Source: Mesodorylaimus sp. YZB2_4 (Eukaryota; Nematoda; Enoplea; Dorylaimida; Dorylaimidae). From it: 64,000 nt of DNA. The translations under genes were made by a program, and so were the position numbers. Of this stretch, positions 10,551 to 20,502 are shown in pieces. The first letter of the stretch is position 1; each line of letters starts with the position of its first letter. The stretch is from contig JASANH010001643.1 in assembly GCA_030248295.1 (NCBI GenBank), positions 248,001 to 312,000 on the forward strand, in the 5' to 3' direction. The notes beneath the pieces are model-generated. The model was not told the DNA's origin, ran no database searches, and saw only the letters and a program-made list of their open reading frames with translations.

Positions 10551-10659
10551 CTCACGATGTGTTGGGCTCGTGGACGACGAAAGCTTGAGATAAGTTTGGA
10601 AAGTATCAGGATCAGCTGAACTAACGTGTCGCTCTGACTCGATACTACCGATCAGGCAT

Positions 10660-10667
10660 TTTATATA
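10660..10667 (-). promoter_or_regulatory. TATA box of AQYW peptide 1
   Basis: TATATAAA on the minus strand (rc of TTTATATA), about 110 bp upstream of the ATG at 10550. Confidence 0.7.
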
Positions 10668-11602
10668 CGAAACAGGAATGAAAAACTGGTAGGCCTGTAA
10701 CACTACAATTGGACAATGCCTGGAGTGCAGAACCAAACAGAAGAGTCGAGAATAGATCATTCCAAATGAGAAGTACATATTGAGTCGAGTCCTTCGCAGA
10801 AGTTACCTTCGAACAAAGACAGAGAACAATACGATTGCCTTCCGCTTTAGCAAGCTAGTTTTGGCACCAAAAGTAGCTTTTGTTGGAGTCAAATAGACTG
10901 CAAAGAGTGCAAAGTTTCTGATCAAAGGCCTAACTATAATATTTGAAAGGCGTGCTAGAAAATTCTTCCCTTGGTGAAGTGCCAGTATTTGATACAATGC
11001 CCTCACTACATACTGCACATGCTGCAGTTTGCTGTGAGCCGCGTTCACTAGGTGAAAAGAAAGGAACTGCAGTATGCAGTTGAATGACCTGACTGATCGT
11101 GAGAGGGTCATGACAAGTCGAAAGGTGTCATGGGAGGATGCTTGAGGATTTTGCCGCACTGTACGTGCACCGAGACGACTGGTGGGCTCCGAGTATTTGA
11201 CCTTCTCTCTCGTGACTGAAGTATGCGTTGCACTGCATTGCCTGTTCTTGCGTTGCGTCGATTTGCTTCCAGATATACGTTTTTTTCATCTACTATGCCC
11301 GAGGAGTGCGGCAGTAGAAGGAGCGAGAAGGAATAATGTGGATTTTTTAATTAACTGCCCTCAAACAGCATTCAATGAGACACAAACATACTGTAGACGA
11401 AAGATGTATCACATTTTGCTGTATGGACTTCCACACGGAGGGAAACGCCGTATTCCTAGATGGAGCCAAAAGCTCTGCGTGGCATGACTTGATCCCCCAG
11501 TACATGGAATGGCGTATGTGCATAGGTCCCGTATCATTTGATCGTAAACTGCTGGAGAGATACTTGACTTATTTAGGTATTAGCGGAAAGAGTACCCGTA
11601 TT
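10668..11602. other. Intergenic stretch, nothing firm
   Basis: No supported gene. A minus-strand frame at 10803-11159 lacks a domain or signal peptide. The right end abuts the tail of a SINE. Confidence 0.5.
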
Positions 11603-11775
11603 GTCATGTCATGTCATATTTTATCCATAGCCAAGCACAATACAGCGCACTCGAGGGCTAAGGAACACATATTTGACAATTATTTTGAGCCCAGGCGGAA
11701 GTCGAACCCTCCCCTGTAAGTGCGCACCCAGCGTGAGAGGCAGACGCCTTAAACCGCTGGGCTACGACCCCGGTA
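11603..11775 (-). mobile_element. tRNA-derived SINE, family A, copy 1
   Basis: Read on the minus strand it starts with a tRNA-like head: box A region AGCCCAGCGGTTTAAGGC, anticodon-arm-like CTGCCTCTCACGCTGG (CTC in the loop, tRNA-Glu-like), box B GGTTCGACTTCC. A short body follows, then the 3' tail GCTTGGCTATGGATAAAATATGACATGACATGAC. Two more copies are at 27366-27532 and 48570-48742. The tail matches the 3' end of the LINE at 11935-12783. Confidence 0.8.
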
Positions 11776-11934
11776 CTCAATCATGTTTATGTTTTATCAC
11801 ATTATCAAAGGTGTTGTCGGTAAGAATGCCTATTTCCGATGTTGCAGAGGGCAGTGGGTGTTGAAAGGAACTGCTCAATCTCAGGTTTACTTGGCATTAA
11901 CGATATTACCCACGAGAAGGGTAGGTCAATCCGC

Positions 11935-12783
11935 CCGGGTCGATCTGGCTGGTCTCGAATTTAATCTGTCGAAATCTCAGGTTATTACTTTTCGCTATGG
12001 TCATGGTAAGCTCACTCGTCAACTAAAACTTTTTTGCGCGGTCAGCCTGTAACTGTATACAACGAAGTTAAGTATTTGGGCGTCCTATTCACTAACGACA
12101 TGAAATTTAGCGAATATATTAGCAGCGCTGTGCGAAAAGCTACTTCCATGTTGGGTGCCCTGCGTCGAAAACTTGGTGCCTTCAGTTCTTGGCGCAGTTT
12201 ACGATGCTTGCGTGAGATCAATTTTAGAATATGGATGTGTTTGTTGGGACCCAGTTTTGAAACAGGATGTGCATGAACTGGAACGCGCTCAATTTATGCC
12301 TTACGTCTTTTTTGAACGATTTTAGCATTTCGTATGATGCAGGCCTGGACAAGGCTGGCTGGGTCTCTCTTTTCAAGCGTAGGAAGCGTTTAAAACTATC
12401 AGTTTTACAAGTTTTACAACAACATTCACAATTTTTTTTTTAATGCTGATCATCCGTCAGTCCATAAGACTGCTTTTTGCACTAGCGAGAGGAATGAGGC
12501 GCCGCATCATTTAGTAGTTCCTAGGCATTTTTTTGAGACATACAAACAATGTTTTATATTTTCGTGCATCGTTTTATGGAATGAGCTGGCCGCTAATGTT
12601 GCCTTGGATTCCCTCGATTTAGTTTTTTTGTTTCAAAGGTTACTTTTTAGTGATTTTTTAAAGACTTCCTTCTTTCTTGACTATAATCATGCCTTCTCTT
12701 TTTTTTCTATTTTACTTATCCTCTTGTTTTGCAGCCCCTGAGAGCGCTTATGCGTTTGGCTACAAATAAAACATGACATGAGG
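11935..12783 (+). mobile_element. 3' fragment of a non-LTR retrotransposon (LINE), decayed
   Basis: The plus strand encodes, across several frames, the C-terminal end of a reverse-transcriptase ORF. It includes EFNLSKSQVITFRYGHGK, then VKYLGVLFTNDMKFSEYISS, KATSMLGALRRKLG, then RSILEYGCVCWDPVLKQ with HELERAQ, and near the end HHLVVPRHFF with VLWNELAANVA. These are the typical thumb and C-terminal blocks of CR1/jockey-like elements (YLGV..., EY..VVW.P..., WN.LP). Frameshifts and stops interrupt it, so it is inactive. It ends with GGCTACAAATAAAACATGACATGAGG, the tail shared with SINE family A. The 5' part is absent. Confidence 0.8.
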
Positions 12784-13391
12784 TTAAGAAAAAGGCAAGA
12801 GGTGAATCACAGTCAGCAAAGCAGGTAGGTACGTTGTGTCTCCCAATCATCGCGACAGGCGTGCACCCGAGAGACTGTACAGTAGAGACAATACAATGTT
12901 GTTTCCCTGTCCGACTGGCCAGTACCTGCCTCTCCGGGGCCAGGACTAATGATATCAGAGTAGGAGCATGTCATGGCATGGCTTGCCCTATTCATTAGGT
13001 GAGTTTGGGCTTAAGTGAAGCGATGATTGACTGCAAGTTCAAGTTCAAGCCAGACTGCTACCAAAAGCAGAATGAACTCACTAACTTGAACAGTATGTAC
13101 ATAGTAGTTAGATGACGTAACTTAAGGGTTGTGACAAGTCGAAACTGATTGAGTGCTTGCGAAGACACTGGCTGCTGGCTTGTTTCAGAGACATCATTGA
13201 AAGCAGCATATTTATTTTGGGTTCGGTATGGTGCTACTCGTAATTCATTCAAGCTGTAAAGATGCATGTAAGCTAGATGTTTTACAGACATGGACAAGAA
13301 GTAATACACGGCCCAAGCTTCAGTCAAAATATAATCTAACCTAAGGGTTACTCGAACGGAACGAGTCAAAGGGCTGAGAAAGAAGCTCAGA
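12784..13391. other. Intergenic stretch, nothing firm
   Basis: Between the LINE tail and the stop of the Gly-rich AQY gene. No supported gene or repeat. Confidence 0.5.
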
Positions 13392-13996
13392 TCATTGCTG
13401 CACAATCGGTTCAGCTTCTTTTAATCCCAATTTCTCGAATATCTCTTTGGCATTCTCATTTTCTCGTTTCTTGTTTCCGTACATATTCGCGTAGGGATTC
13501 GTGTAGCCACCTCCAACACCACCGAGTGTGTAAGGACATCCTGAACCACCATAATAGCAAGTAGATGGCATATATGGATATCCCAGACTGCTCAATCCCA
13601 GTCCGTAGCTGCCAAGTCCGCTATAACCACTATATCCGCCCAGTCCTCCTCCGTATCCACTGCCATAGCCACCACCATATCCTCCTCCGTAACCACTACC
13701 ATAGCCACCGTAGCCTCCATATCCGCCCATTCCACCACCACCACCGCCACCACTGTATCCTCCGTATCCACTCATCCCGCCATACCCTCCATATCCTCCC
13801 GTTCCTCCCATTCCCCCCATCCCGCCACCCTGGCCTAAGCCATCATAAATGTGAGGGCATCCATAAGGCCAATACGAATATTGAGCCTACAAAACAACAG
13901 CTGGTCAGTACTGGACACGTAACTTGACCTCGAACTTACTCCACAGAGATTCAAGGTGAGCAGGGCCAAAACACTCAAGCCGGATATAGTCTTCAT
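13392..13996 (-). CDS. AQY-family Gly-rich secreted protein (long member)
   Basis: Exon 1 is 13996-13940 (19 codons; signal peptide MKTISGLSVLALLTLNLCG); exon 2 is 13886-13392. The phase-0 intron sits exactly at the signal/mature boundary, as in the three short paralogues. The 164-residue mature part begins AQYSYWPYGCPHIYDG, then has a long GGY/GGM/GSGY repeat region, a CYYGGSGCPY segment, and a charged end (KKRENENAKEIFEKLGLKEAE). The start motif and intron position tie it to the AQYW peptides. Composition resembles cuticle or egg-case Gly/Tyr-rich proteins that can be cross-linked through Tyr. A TATA box is at 14047-14054. Total length 183 aa. Function is not known. Confidence 0.8.
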
Positions 13997-14046
13997 GACT
14001 GCTCGGCTCTCTGAACTTGACAACGTTAGAGCCCATTTTTATTCGC

Positions 14047-14054
14047 CTTATATA
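14047..14054 (-). promoter_or_regulatory. TATA box of the long AQY gene
   Basis: TATATAAG on the minus strand (rc of CTTATATA), 51 bp upstream of the ATG at 13996. Confidence 0.7.
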
Positions 14055-15458
14055 CTTATCCAGACTCAGGAGCTGGTGGACTGGACACTTTGTCATCTTT
14101 GCTAGCCTAATTGTTACAAACCTTGTTCGAAGGAAGTTTTATGTTTGTATAAAGATATATTTAGAATACTAGGATGTTTTTGGTGCATCAAGTGAAATGG
14201 TCACTACGGCCTGTGTCCACACGAACACGGTGGCGATAGGAGTCAACTTGATTCCGGTTTCCGTCAAGAAATATTCTCGTGCGACAGCTTGGCTTGGACT
14301 GTTTGCACGTTTCCTAAGAGTTTCTTTTCTTAGCTGTTTAAAAAAAGCCCATTCGGAAACGAGTTATGCACTTATGCTATGGAAACCATATTTGCACTAA
14401 TGAGGTGCGATCCGGTTGCACACTTGGCCTTCAAAACCAGATCTGGGGACTTCAGGTCATGTGCTGCGTGGACAAGTGCTGGCTGTCGGCTGTTGACTGA
14501 GGAATGCATAAGCATAGCTGAGCTAGCTGGCGAGTAGTTGCTGCTGGAGTGGATGATGTGCCGATCGCAGACCAGCCTAGGCTTAATTTGCTTTCGTTTC
14601 AGATCTCTGTAAATTACTTAATCCCCGCTTCGACAGCATGTTGTGGGCAAGTACTGAGCTCTATGTGTGCGGTCAGAAGGGAATCAGAGATTGCATTTTT
14701 GTCGTACATTCTTTGCACTGGATCTCTCGAACCATCGAGCATTACAGCTCTCACAACATACGAGTATGTCAAGCACTGATCCCAAGTGCTACTTCCTTTC
14801 AAGCGCATCACAGGGGAAGCAGCCCTTGGTTGTAGCCTCTGACTCATGTTTTCATGCCAAGAGAGTACAAGCGCCTCTTCACTCGTGCGGAAACGTTGAG
14901 AAAGTTCTAAGTAAACTTTGAAACAGAATGCAAGTTAAATGATGGAACAATGATTTAATTGAGTAAATAAGACTTTGCAAACGAATAAATCGTGTTCTAG
15001 CACGTTGCTTGTTTAGCAAACCTAGGCTTTGCAACTGGCGGAATGTAAACGTGCTTGAAATACAATTTGCTGAAAAAGTTTGTTCACCAAGTTTCAATAG
15101 TCAACGCGGGAACATCCAAGATGTCGTGTTGCCATCTCCGTTTGCTAAGTGTCAAGTCAACTTTTTCCCAGCTGCGTCAACGTAGCGAGTGAGGGTGTGT
15201 TCTTGACAGTACTGTCATGAGGCAAGGGGCTGAAACGCATACTTAGTTCAAGAACAGGAACCAGTTACATGAAACTGGAAAACAAAAGTCCATTGTCAAG
15301 CATTAACACCAGCTTCCTTTGTACTTCTCGAAACACTCGACCCGGTGTTTGCTTCTAGGCAGGTTCTTGCGTGAAAGGAAAAGCTATTCTTGTTTCTCGT
15401 GTGTGCTATGCGTCATTGTTCTTTGCTTAGCGGGGTCGTTGTTCAGTCCATTCCCAGG
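14055..15458. other. Intergenic stretch; right end is a duplicated promoter region
   Basis: No supported gene. From about 15320 (ACTTCTCGAAACACTCGA...) the sequence is homologous to the upstream region of the next paralogue (from about 16758). Confidence 0.5.
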
Positions 15459-15466
15459 TATAAAAG
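15459..15466 (+). promoter_or_regulatory. TATA box of AQYW peptide 2
   Basis: TATAAAAG, 121 bp upstream of the ATG at 15580, in a region conserved with the paralogue upstream of 17014. Confidence 0.75.
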
Positions 15467-15579
15467 TGCCAGCTTGCCAATGGATGATCCAGAGCGACAA
15501 GAAAGTCCAGCCTAAGGTCGAGAAACTCTCCGATACTGCTTCATATCGTTCGGTGTCGTCCAAGAAGAATCCAATCGCA

Positions 15580-15804
15580 ATGGAGAAATTCATGCTCGTC
15601 GTTATGCTCTTGGTTGCCTTGTTGGCTATTGCCTGCGATGTAAGTCGTCGGGCCTGCCCCCGCCCGGGCACTTAGCCTCTAAAAGTGCCTCTTCTTTTGT
15701 TTTAGGCGCAATACTGGCCCTACTACGGTTATGGTGGCTACGGCTACGGCGGTTACGGCTATTCGCCCTACTACGGCTATGGCTATGGTTACTACGGAAA
15801 GTGA
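15580..15804 (+). CDS. AQYW-family secreted peptide 2 (YGGY-type)
   Basis: Two exons: 15580-15639 (signal peptide MEKFMLVVMLLVALLAIACD) and 15706-15804, joined in phase 0 exactly at the signal boundary. The mature peptide is 32 residues, begins AQYWPYYGYGGYGYGG and ends GYGYYGK. It contains only A/Q/Y/W/P/G/S/K. The terminal GK could be an amidation signal giving a Tyr-amide end. A TATA box is at 15459-15466 and an AATAAA at 15979-15984. About 320 bp upstream plus exon 1 is clearly homologous to the gene at 17014, so the two are a tandem duplication. Likely a secreted epidermal or defence peptide of the nematode YGGW-like class (inference). Confidence 0.82.
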
Positions 15805-15978
15805 CGATGAAGATGAAGATGGAAGCGTAGAATAGGTGCTTGGCCATGTAGCTAGGACATCAAACTGATGTATGTAATGGCTTCACAGCGGCATGAATCC
15901 ACACACCCTATGTCATGTCTGTCTCCGGTCTATACTGCCACATTGTCTCTCTTCGCCAGGCCCTTCATAGTGAACTGC

Positions 15979-15984
15979 AATAAA
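15979..15984 (+). terminator. Polyadenylation signal of AQYW peptide 2
   Basis: AATAAA in TGCAATAAACTTT, 175 bp after the stop at 15804. Confidence 0.6.
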
Positions 15985-16897
15985 CTTTACTTGCATGTTC
16001 GTGAGTTTGCTCGAAACGATGGAAATCAGTGCAATTAGATCTTATTCTCCTAGGATTATGCGCAGAGAGCACAGTGACTCAAGACTACCTTTATGCCTGA
16101 CTAAATTGGCCACCAATCTGACCGAGCACTGAGTCAAATCAAATCTACCGAATTCAGAACCTGACTTTAAGTTGCCGTTGGTTTCACTCTGACCACGAGA
16201 CCTCAATCCAACAAATCTCCTCTTACCGATTGACATCAAGCCGTCGCTTTGCGCTTTAAGAGCAATTTGAATGCAATTTTTCACTTTTCGAAAGATTAAA
16301 TTCTGCTCACGGCAAATCTAGCTCAGATGTTCGACTCTGGTTCGATTTATCCCCATGAACTTATGTGCAACAGACAGAGAGCGTTTGCTTCCCAAGGTAG
16401 GAGTTTGATTCGTTTGGATCCGTATGGGAGTGACCGATGGACCTTCTGCATCACGCCGAACCCAGGCCAACCAACCAACCCTAGCCAACCGAGTCTTCCC
16501 CTAATCCATAACTAAAATATTACTCTGATAATTGACGCTCCTATCTTCCGGCTCCAACTATGCAAATAGTCCTACATGAGGAGAGAAGTCTTCACACACA
16601 CAACTCACTCTCATATGACCCATACAGCCCTATTCTAGAACCTTCGCACCACACCCACAACCGTAGCACTACACCAAACCAGCCGTGCAAACCAGTTGAA
16701 AGAAGCAGAAAGGAGATGTGATTGTCGATTTGCCAGCAGCTCCTTTTGTTCGAAAGTTACTTCTCGAAACACTCGAGTAAATGTGCGCTTCTGGTTCTTG
16801 TTTAAAAATGAACTATTCTTGATTCTCCTGTTTGGTTAGCGTAACTTTAAACACTGCTCTTGTGTCCAGAACGACCGGTTTCCTTGCCATTTTCAGC
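15985..16897. other. Intergenic stretch; right part is the duplicated promoter block
   Basis: No supported gene. From about 16758 (TTACTTCTCGAAACACTCGAG) it aligns to the promoter block of peptide 2. Confidence 0.5.
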
Positions 16898-16905
16898 TAT
16901 AAAAG
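16898..16905 (+). promoter_or_regulatory. TATA box of AQYW peptide 3
   Basis: TATAAAAG, 116 bp upstream of the ATG at 17014, same spacing as in peptide 2. Confidence 0.75.
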
Positions 16906-17013
16906 GTCGGCTGAGCCGGTGCTTACTTCAGAGTGACGAAGAAGCTCATCTCAACGTCGACAACTCTCCGATACTGCTTCAATCGTTCGGTGTCGTCCAA
17001 GAACCCAACTGCG

Positions 17014-17674
17014 ATGGAGAAATTCCTGTTGGTCATTATGTTGCTGATGGCCCTGTTGGCTATTGCCTGCGAGGTAAGTGCTACTGACAAGGAAACATCG
17101 CCAACCGTTAAGTCGAGCTTTGGGAAACAAAAAATCGTAATATGTTCCTAGGTCCAAAAAAAAGCTCTGTGCAAAATATTAGAGGCGTCTTGCCAACTGG
17201 TCAGTTGTGGTCAGCGTCTAAAGTCCTAAAGTTTTGTGTGCTAAGGAAGCCAAGCGCTGAGGAAACCATCCAGAGTTATTTCGAAACTCGGTTTTTGGGT
17301 TCGGATGTTCGAGATTAAGCTTCCAACACACTGGTTTGGGGGTTTTTTTGGAATAAATTCAAAAAATCCAGTAGAATTGAAAATTTCATTGTACTCTTAA
17401 CAATGATCACTGCTGACCAGTTGGCCAGACGCCTCTAATATTTTGCACGGAGCTTTCTTTTGGACCTAGGAACATATTACAATTTTTCGTTTTCTAAAGT
17501 TCGACTTAACGGTCGGCGCTGTTCCCTTGTGAGTCCCTTATGGCGCAAATGAGTGTTCTGACCATGACATTTTAGGCACAATATTGGCCCTACTACGGAT
17601 GGGACTGGGGCGGCTACGGCTATGGCTATGGCTACCCCTACTACGGCTACTACGGCTGGTGGGGAAAGAAGTGA
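17014..17674 (+). CDS. AQYW-family secreted peptide 3 (YGGY-type)
   Basis: Two exons: 17014-17073 (signal peptide MEKFLLVIMLLMALLAIACE) and 17576-17674, phase-0 intron at the signal boundary. The mature peptide is 32 residues, begins AQYWPYYGWDWGGYGYG and ends GWWGKK. The basic GKK end could be an amidation signal. The 502-bp intron is far longer than the 53-66 bp introns of the short paralogues because a long fold-back element (17085-17534) is inserted in it. The TATA box is at 16898-16905 and AATAAA at 17837-17842. It is the closest relative of the gene at 15580. Confidence 0.82.
17085..17534. mobile_element. Long-arm fold-back (MITE-like) element in the peptide 3 intron
   Basis: Left arm about 17085-17212 and right arm about 17407-17534 are near-perfect reverse complements over roughly 128 bp. 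Shared blocks include CAAGGAAACA, CCGTTAAGTCGA, TAATATGTTCCTAGGTCCAA and GCAAAATATTAGAGGCGTCT. The centre is about 195 bp and non-coding. The element fills nearly the whole intron, starting about 11 bp after the donor and ending about 41 bp before the acceptor. No target-site duplication was identified with confidence. Confidence 0.85.
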
Positions 17675-17836
17675 AAGTTCGCTGTGATACACTGTACATC
17701 CAAGTGAACATCTCATCCTGTAGATTCAGCAATACCTGTTAGCTAGGAATCAGGCATGATGCATCGAATAGACTGATAGCCCTGCACAAGTTTGCTGCCT
17801 CTTCCTTGGTTCACCAAGTTAAAATGCTGGAGATCC

Positions 17837-17842
17837 AATAAA
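17837..17842 (+). terminator. Polyadenylation signal of AQYW peptide 3
   Basis: AATAAA in GATCCAATAAAATCTG, 163 bp after the stop at 17674. Confidence 0.6.
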
Positions 17843-18071
17843 ATCTGATTCTGCACCAACAAGCCCACGGAGCATAGTATTTACAAAAATGGCATGGTTC
17901 TTGAATTAAATGGCAGAAATGTTGCCAGTTGTAACACTAAGTACGTAGGCTCAAATATCACACGCATGAACATAGTGTCCCGTAGCGACACGCATTACAT
18001 AGCAACTGGTCAAGATTGACCCGTATGCTCTCACATCGCGAGCAATTCCAGACCATTCGAAACAAAAAGGC

Positions 18072-20502
18072 TCATATTCTAAGCAAAGCCTCTCGAGCTT
18101 TTCTCTCGGCGATCATATTGGCACAGCCCATGGCCAAATAGACAAATGCTTGGTATATGGTGATCAGACTTATACCTGCCCACGCACCCAGCGCGCCTCC
18201 GATGTTACTAATAAGTTCGTTGATAGTGGCACGTTCCATACGCTCTGTGTACCGAATGAATAGAGAGCCGTAGTAAATCTCGACCAAAGCTAACCTTTCC
18301 ACAGCTTTCGACGAGAAGTTGCGACCGTTAGCATTCAAGATTGTGCGAAGGGACTCGACTTTTGTTGGTGCAGGGAATAACGTGGATGAAGCGACCGAGC
18401 TGATGGACTGCCAGTCGCACGATTCATTGCATCCCATCTTGCAGCGGTGATACGTGCTTCCCGGCCTACGAAAGAGAGCTGGGACTGGTGCTATTCATCT
18501 ACAATAGTGGCAACACCAGAGTCGCATAAGTTAGTGTGCCAGTAAGACCTACCCAGTCCCATTGCGTTCTACCGATATCTATTACAGAAGAAGGAAACCT
18601 TGCTCAGGGAGAAGTCACTGACGTACTGATTTCGCTCAATTGTGATGACTCTCTTGCAAATATTTCTTGCGCTGACATTCGAGCAATAGATATCGATCGG
18701 TCTGAAATCTCCTTCCACTGTGGTGCAGTTGCACACCTCGATTTCCCTGCGAATTTGGCAATCAGCTTCGCATGCCCACTTCTGGTATGTGTCTGCGAGA
18801 AAACTGGTCTAAGTAAGGTGACGATCAGAGGCAGCAATGCTTATCATACCAAACTTGACATAGCTGTAATTGGTTACATTAATGCACGGCGGTGTTGGCT
18901 TGACGATGGCCGTCAGTCCGCGTTCTCTAGTCAGCAATGTGCGTGTGCGCTCGTACGTCAACTCGATCAAGTTGTACGTTCCAGGTGGAATCAGAATTGG
19001 TTTCGAGTAATATTTGGCATCGTAGCCAATGCCGAAGTAAAGACGAAATCCTTGGCCAGGTCGCTCGCCTGGCACTATATCCCTCATGTAGTCACCTAAT
19101 CTCGGATCCATCAACAAATAAACCGTGTTTTCTGAGTCTAAAACCGAACAGTTGATTTTGATACAGATGCGCGTGCCTGGACCAGCCTGGCTCCTTACTG
19201 GCTACTATTATCTGCTCATCGGCGTCCAACATGTTCGAGAAAGGATGCTTGAGGTTGACCGTGAAACAGTAGTCTTCGTCCATGACACTTGTATCGCAGC
19301 ACTTTTCCGTCAGGACGCTCTCATTCTTTGCTTGACTCCAGGTCAACGCCGAACCAGCGCCGCACCCGATGATGGTCGCTTTGCATGTGAAAGTCGAGTT
19401 CTCCATGCTGGCATACAGGTCATCGTAGTCGGTAGAACTCTGATCAGCGGCTGGTCTCATCGTGGTTTGGTCATGCGATATCTTTTCCGATTTCCCAGTT
19501 TTCGTTCCTTTCTTGGTCTTGCCGGGATTAGTGGCCCGTTTCTTCCTACCGAATCCTCCTATGCCTCCTCCCATACCCCCGCCCATGCCTCCTCCCATGC
19601 CCCCACCCATGCCCCCACCCATATTTCCACTGTTCATGCTCCCTCCCATTCCACCCATTCCCCCTTGCTGATTGCCGAAACCACCGCCGCCCATTTGCCC
19701 CATACCGCCAGACTGTCCTTGCTGGAATCCGGATTGCATGTTGGACATTTGCTGATCACCGCCACTTTGACTGCCATATCCGCTTTGCACACCCGGAAAC
19801 TGGCCTTGTCCGAATTGGCCGTTTTGATTTTGGAAAAACGGATTCTGTTGTTGGAAACCTGCTCCCGGAAATCGAGGTCTTGGAGTAGTGTGTGGTTTGG
19901 GGCGATTCTCCTCGTCAGTTTTTTCAACCTGAAGTTACCAGCCATGTTACATCTCCATTTTCAGCCGCCTCTGGAAAGCGTACCTGATAGCTGGACAGTA
20001 TACTCAGTGGGACATTGGCATTACTACCCGCATTCTCCACCACTTTATCCGCCGTCAAACCGTTTTCGGCGAAGGCCTAAAAAAAAAGAGCCAACCACAG
20101 TAAACCCAAATCGAGATCAGCCGTCCGGTCGAGATCGGGATTGCGTACCGATTGATTGTAAACATTCAAACTGCAGACGTACAATGTTGGAACTGGTAAG
20201 GATTCGACCACCTTAGAAGTAATGCTGCTCGTCCACCTGTCGTCATTGGCGAAATCTATGATCATGCTGATGCACTGATTCATGCCGACGGTCATGGTGA
20301 TCAGAACAACCACAACCCACATGATCTTCAGCGTCTTGCCCCTAGACAAGTATGCGTCTGATATTCCATGCCAACCCGTCACCGACGACCACTGTCCCAA
20401 AAGGGAGTATTCGTTGCCAACGTCTTTGGCTGTCGGTGTGGCCGGCCTGAGAGACGGTTTCCGTCCTTCATTGCCATTCACATCGCGAGTCGTAGCCTCC
20501 AT
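18072..20502 (-). CDS. DEG/ENaC (amiloride-sensitive) sodium channel with Gly/Met-rich ectodomain insert
   Basis: Six exons join in frame: 20502-20149, 20076-19984, 19928-19199, 19137-18850, 18792-18627, 18465-18072, for 674 residues. The N-terminus has the gating HG motif (TGWHGISDAYLSRG) before TM1 (IMWVVVVLITMTVGM). The ectodomain has the family cysteines (WACEADCQIRREIEVCNC, then CKMGCNESCDW). The pre-TM2 and pore region reads LISNIGGALGAWAGISLITI, keeping the G-x-S selectivity filter as GIS. Such trimers are Na+ channels gated by touch, acid or peptides. Unusual is a roughly 80-residue Q/G/M-rich insert in the finger region (many GGMGGGM units) ending in a basic FGRKKR, a possible furin-like site. 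The start was taken at the first in-frame ATG; an upstream 5' exon cannot be excluded. Confidence 0.88.

Noticed and set aside
19125-20216. 363-codon plus-strand open frame
   Set aside because: It lies antisense to the DEG/ENaC ex0ns and its Ser/His/Pro composition is the mirror of the Gly/Met repeats; no domain.
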